From the NCBI GenBank assembly GCA_002841605.1, contig PHAF01000036.1, positions 1-13,945 of the forward strand: 13,945 nucleotides of DNA, in the 5' to 3' direction. Both the position numbers and the translations under genes were made by a program. Within the stretch, counting starts at the first letter, position 1. Every line of letters begins with the position of its first letter. This DNA comes from Firmicutes bacterium HGW-Firmicutes-10 (GTDB lineage: Bacteria; Bacillota_I; Bacilli_A; Erysipelotrichales; Erysipelotrichaceae). Below, piece by piece: positions 12,611 through 13,945 of this stretch. The notes beneath the pieces are model-generated. The model did not search any database. It was not told where the DNA came from and was given only the letters and a program-made list of their open reading frames with translations.

Positions 12611-13292
12611 AATCTGTTTTTGGTTCAATCCTCTTCGCTAGATACAGAAACGGAGTATCTAGGGCGGCAATCAGAAACTTAAGTATGTAGGTTGATAACA
12701 TGATTTGCATAAGATCATAAGACATCCCCCAAAAGGCAATCGATACGAAAATCGCAGTATCCACGGCTTGAGATACCATCGTAGAACCATTATTGCGCAC
12801 CCACAACCAACGATCTGCCGGAAGCCACTGTCGGATTTTACTGTAAATCGTAACATCAAGCAATTGACTGATGAAATATGCGGTCAGACTAGCAAAAACG
12901 ATCCGGCCGGAAAAACCGAAAATCAAAGAAAACGCATCCTGTACCGCAAGTGCAAAATCATCTTGTAGCGGGACGAAAGCCAATGCCATCTGCATCGTGA
13001 TCAACAACGTGATTGCACTAAAAAACCCCAGATAAACAGATCTTGCCGCATCCTTTTTACCATACTTTTCACTCAATATATCTGTCGCAAAGAAAATCGA
13101 ACCATATAACGTATTGCCCAACGTTGCCTGAAGTCCGATGATTTCAATACCTTTAAGAACCTGAATATTCGCAAGAATGGTGCTGATCGCGATCCACGCC
13201 ATAAGCCCTGTCTTGCCAAACTGACGATAAGCAAATAAAACCAACCCAAAATGAATGACGATAAACAATAATCCCAATAACGTGTTATTCAT
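12609..13292 (-). CDS. yhhQ: Queuosine precursor transporter (YhhQ/VUT family)
   Basis: Inner-membrane transporter that imports queuosine precursors (preQ0, preQ1 or queuine) for tRNA modification. 227 residues, with about six hydrophobic segments. Family motifs are visible: FATDILSEKYGKKDA (68-82), YFISQLLDVTIYSKIRQW (139-156) and WVRNNGSTMVSQAVDTAIF (164-182), with the conserved Asn-Asn, Ser-Gln and Asp-Thr. The start at 13292 is fixed by AGGAG eight bases upstream. A longer frame exists but would begin upstream of the predicted transcript start. It is divergent from tgt, whose product inserts the imported base, so the pair makes a minimal salvage unit. No queuosine biosynthesis genes are in view. 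The 5' leader is only about 15 nt, too short for a preQ1 riboswitch. Confidence 0.92.
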   Translation of the reverse strand: MNNTLLGLLFIVIHFGLVLFAYRQFGKTGLMAWIAISTILANIQVLKGIEIIGLQATLGNTLYGSIFFATDILSEKYGKKDAARSVYLGFFSAITLLITMQMALAFVPLQDDFALAVQDAFSLIFGFSGRIVFASLTAYFISQLLDVTIYSKIRQWLPADRWLWVRNNGSTMVSQAVDTAIFVSIAFWGMSYDLMQIMLSTYILKFLIAALDTPFLYLAKRIEPKTD

Positions 13293-13314
13293 AACCACTT
13301 CTCCTGACTTGTAC

Positions 13315-13343
13315 ATTATAAAGTAACAAAAGGGGTGTGACAA
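13315..13343 (-). promoter_or_regulatory. yhhQ promoter
   Basis: On the minus strand, TTGTCA (13343-13338), a 17-bp spacer, then TATAAT (13320-13315). This is near consensus. The -35 overlaps, on the opposite strand, the -35 of the divergent tgt promoter. Confidence 0.78.
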
Positions 13344-13363
13344 GTGTAAAATTATGATAGAAT
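13337..13363 (+). promoter_or_regulatory. tgt promoter, probably giving a leaderless mRNA
   Basis: TAGAAT (13358-13363) is preceded by TGA (extended -10). GTGACA (13337-13342) is a near-consensus -35 at a short 15-bp spacing. The predicted start near 13370 is only a few bases before the ATGs at 13374 and 13380, and no Shine-Dalgarno is visible. Confidence 0.5.
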
Positions 13364-13373
13364 ATGGTACGTG

Positions 13374-13945
13374 ATGAACATGGAAAAATTTAGATTTGAA
13401 ATTACGCATACTTGCAAACAGTCCGGTGCCCGCACCGGAATTTTACACACGCCACATGGATCGGTATTGACCCCGATGTTTATGCCAGTCGGAACATTAG
13501 CAACGGTAAAATTCGTTTCACCGGAAGAACTGACGGCAATCAATGCCGGAGTGATTTTATCCAACACCTACCATCTTTGGTTGCGTCCGGGTGCGGATAT
13601 CGTCAAGGAAGCCGGCGGATTACATAAATTCATGAATGTTGAACGTCCTATTCTGACTGACAGCGGCGGTTTTCAGGTGTTTTCTCTGAGCGATACCCGA
13701 AAAATCAACGAAGAAGGTGTCACATTCAAAAATCACCTGAATGGTGATACGTTATTTCTGACACCTGAAAAATCGATACAAATACAAAATGATCTTGGTG
13801 CGGATATCATCATGAGTTTTGATGAATGCCCACCGTTTCCAAGCACATATGATTATATGAAAAATTCCGTCGAACGCACATTGCGTTGGGCAAAGCGCGG
13901 TAAAGACGCTCATCAGCGTTCCGATGACCAAGCTCTTTTTGGCAT
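13374..13945 (+). CDS. tgt: tRNA-guanine transglycosylase Tgt, 3'-truncated by window
   Basis: Exchanges guanine-34 in the GUN anticodons of tRNA Asp, Asn, His and Tyr for a queuosine precursor. About 190 residues are visible, roughly half the usual 370-380; the rest lies beyond the window, including the nucleophilic Asp and the zinc ligands. Seen here are SGARTGILHTPHG (17-29), SNTYHLWLRPG (63-73), the active-site TDSGGFQVFSL (95-105, Asp96) and the base-recognition segment MSFDECPPFP (147-156, Asp150 and Cys152). Cys152 is characteristic of bacterial enzymes, which usually prefer preQ1, but some bacteria with a transporter salvage queuine. ATG 13374 or 13380 could be the start (MNMEKF or MEKF). 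Neither has a Shine-Dalgarno, and the predicted transcript start is only a few bases upstream. Codons 17-22 contain a strong GC-rich inverted repeat (13422-13439). Confidence 0.95.
   Translation, partial: MNMEKFRFEITHTCKQSGARTGILHTPHGSVLTPMFMPVGTLATVKFVSPEELTAINAGVILSNTYHLWLRPGADIVKEAGGLHKFMNVERPILTDSGGFQVFSLSDTRKINEEGVTFKNHLNGDTLFLTPEKSIQIQNDLGADIIMSFDECPPFPSTYDYMKNSVERTLRWAKRGKDAHQRSDDQALFG

Noticed and set aside
13293..13409. N-terminal extension of YhhQ and a preQ1 riboswitch upstream of yhhQ or tgt
   Set aside because: The extension lies upstream of the predicted yhhQ transcript start, while AGGAG marks the start at 13292. Both leaders (about 15 nt and 4 nt) are too short for a riboswitch, and no preQ1 aptamer motif is seen.

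Overview
This window comes from a low-GC bacterium that uses the standard genetic code, since TGA is a true stop, as at 4311-4313 and 8776-8778. Sigma-A type promoters with frequent extended -10 (TGn) elements and purine-rich Shine-Dalgarno sites fit Bacillota or a close relative such as Erysipelotrichia or the free-living Mycoplasmatota. That placement is inference. A flavodiiron protein and a Crp/Fnr-type regulator suggest an anaerobe or microaerophile that meets oxygen or NO. No insertion sequences, CRISPR arrays, tRNAs or rRNAs were seen.

Layout. 2-829 holds a 5'-truncated D-2-hydroxyacid dehydrogenase. 841-1021 looks like a free-standing small RNA unit with its own promoter, a three-way-junction fold and a terminator. 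1106-1915 is an aldo/keto reductase, convergent with the adenine glycosylase mutY (1912-2922, minus). 2955-3177 (minus) looks like a second small RNA unit: a strong promoter, a long interrupted hairpin reminiscent of 6S RNA, and a terminator. 3277-3552 (minus) is a YerC/TrpR-family regulator. A divergent promoter at 3681-3709 drives a tightly coupled three-gene operon (3738-8481): an ICMT-like membrane methyltransferase, a GH3-family adenylating enzyme, and a multi-TM/GAF/degenerate GGDEF/HD-GYP signalling protein.

8523-12592 is a redox block. A Crp/Fnr-like palindrome sits at about -40.5 of a promoter for a DUF1858 redox-disulfide protein and an unrecognised 202-residue protein. After a terminator comes a Crp/Fnr family gene with a 20-bp near-palindrome over its own -35, then a YibE/F membrane protein and the flavodiiron protein FprA. 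The regulator plausibly controls both transcripts.

12609-13945 is a divergent queuosine-salvage pair: the precursor transporter YhhQ (minus) and tRNA-guanine transglycosylase Tgt (plus, cut by the window end). Their back-to-back promoters overlap in the -35 boxes, and tgt appears to be leaderless or nearly so.

The strongest candidates for undescribed biology are the methyltransferase-GH3-HD-GYP operon, the two small RNAs, and the operator-linked redox block with its orphan protein.
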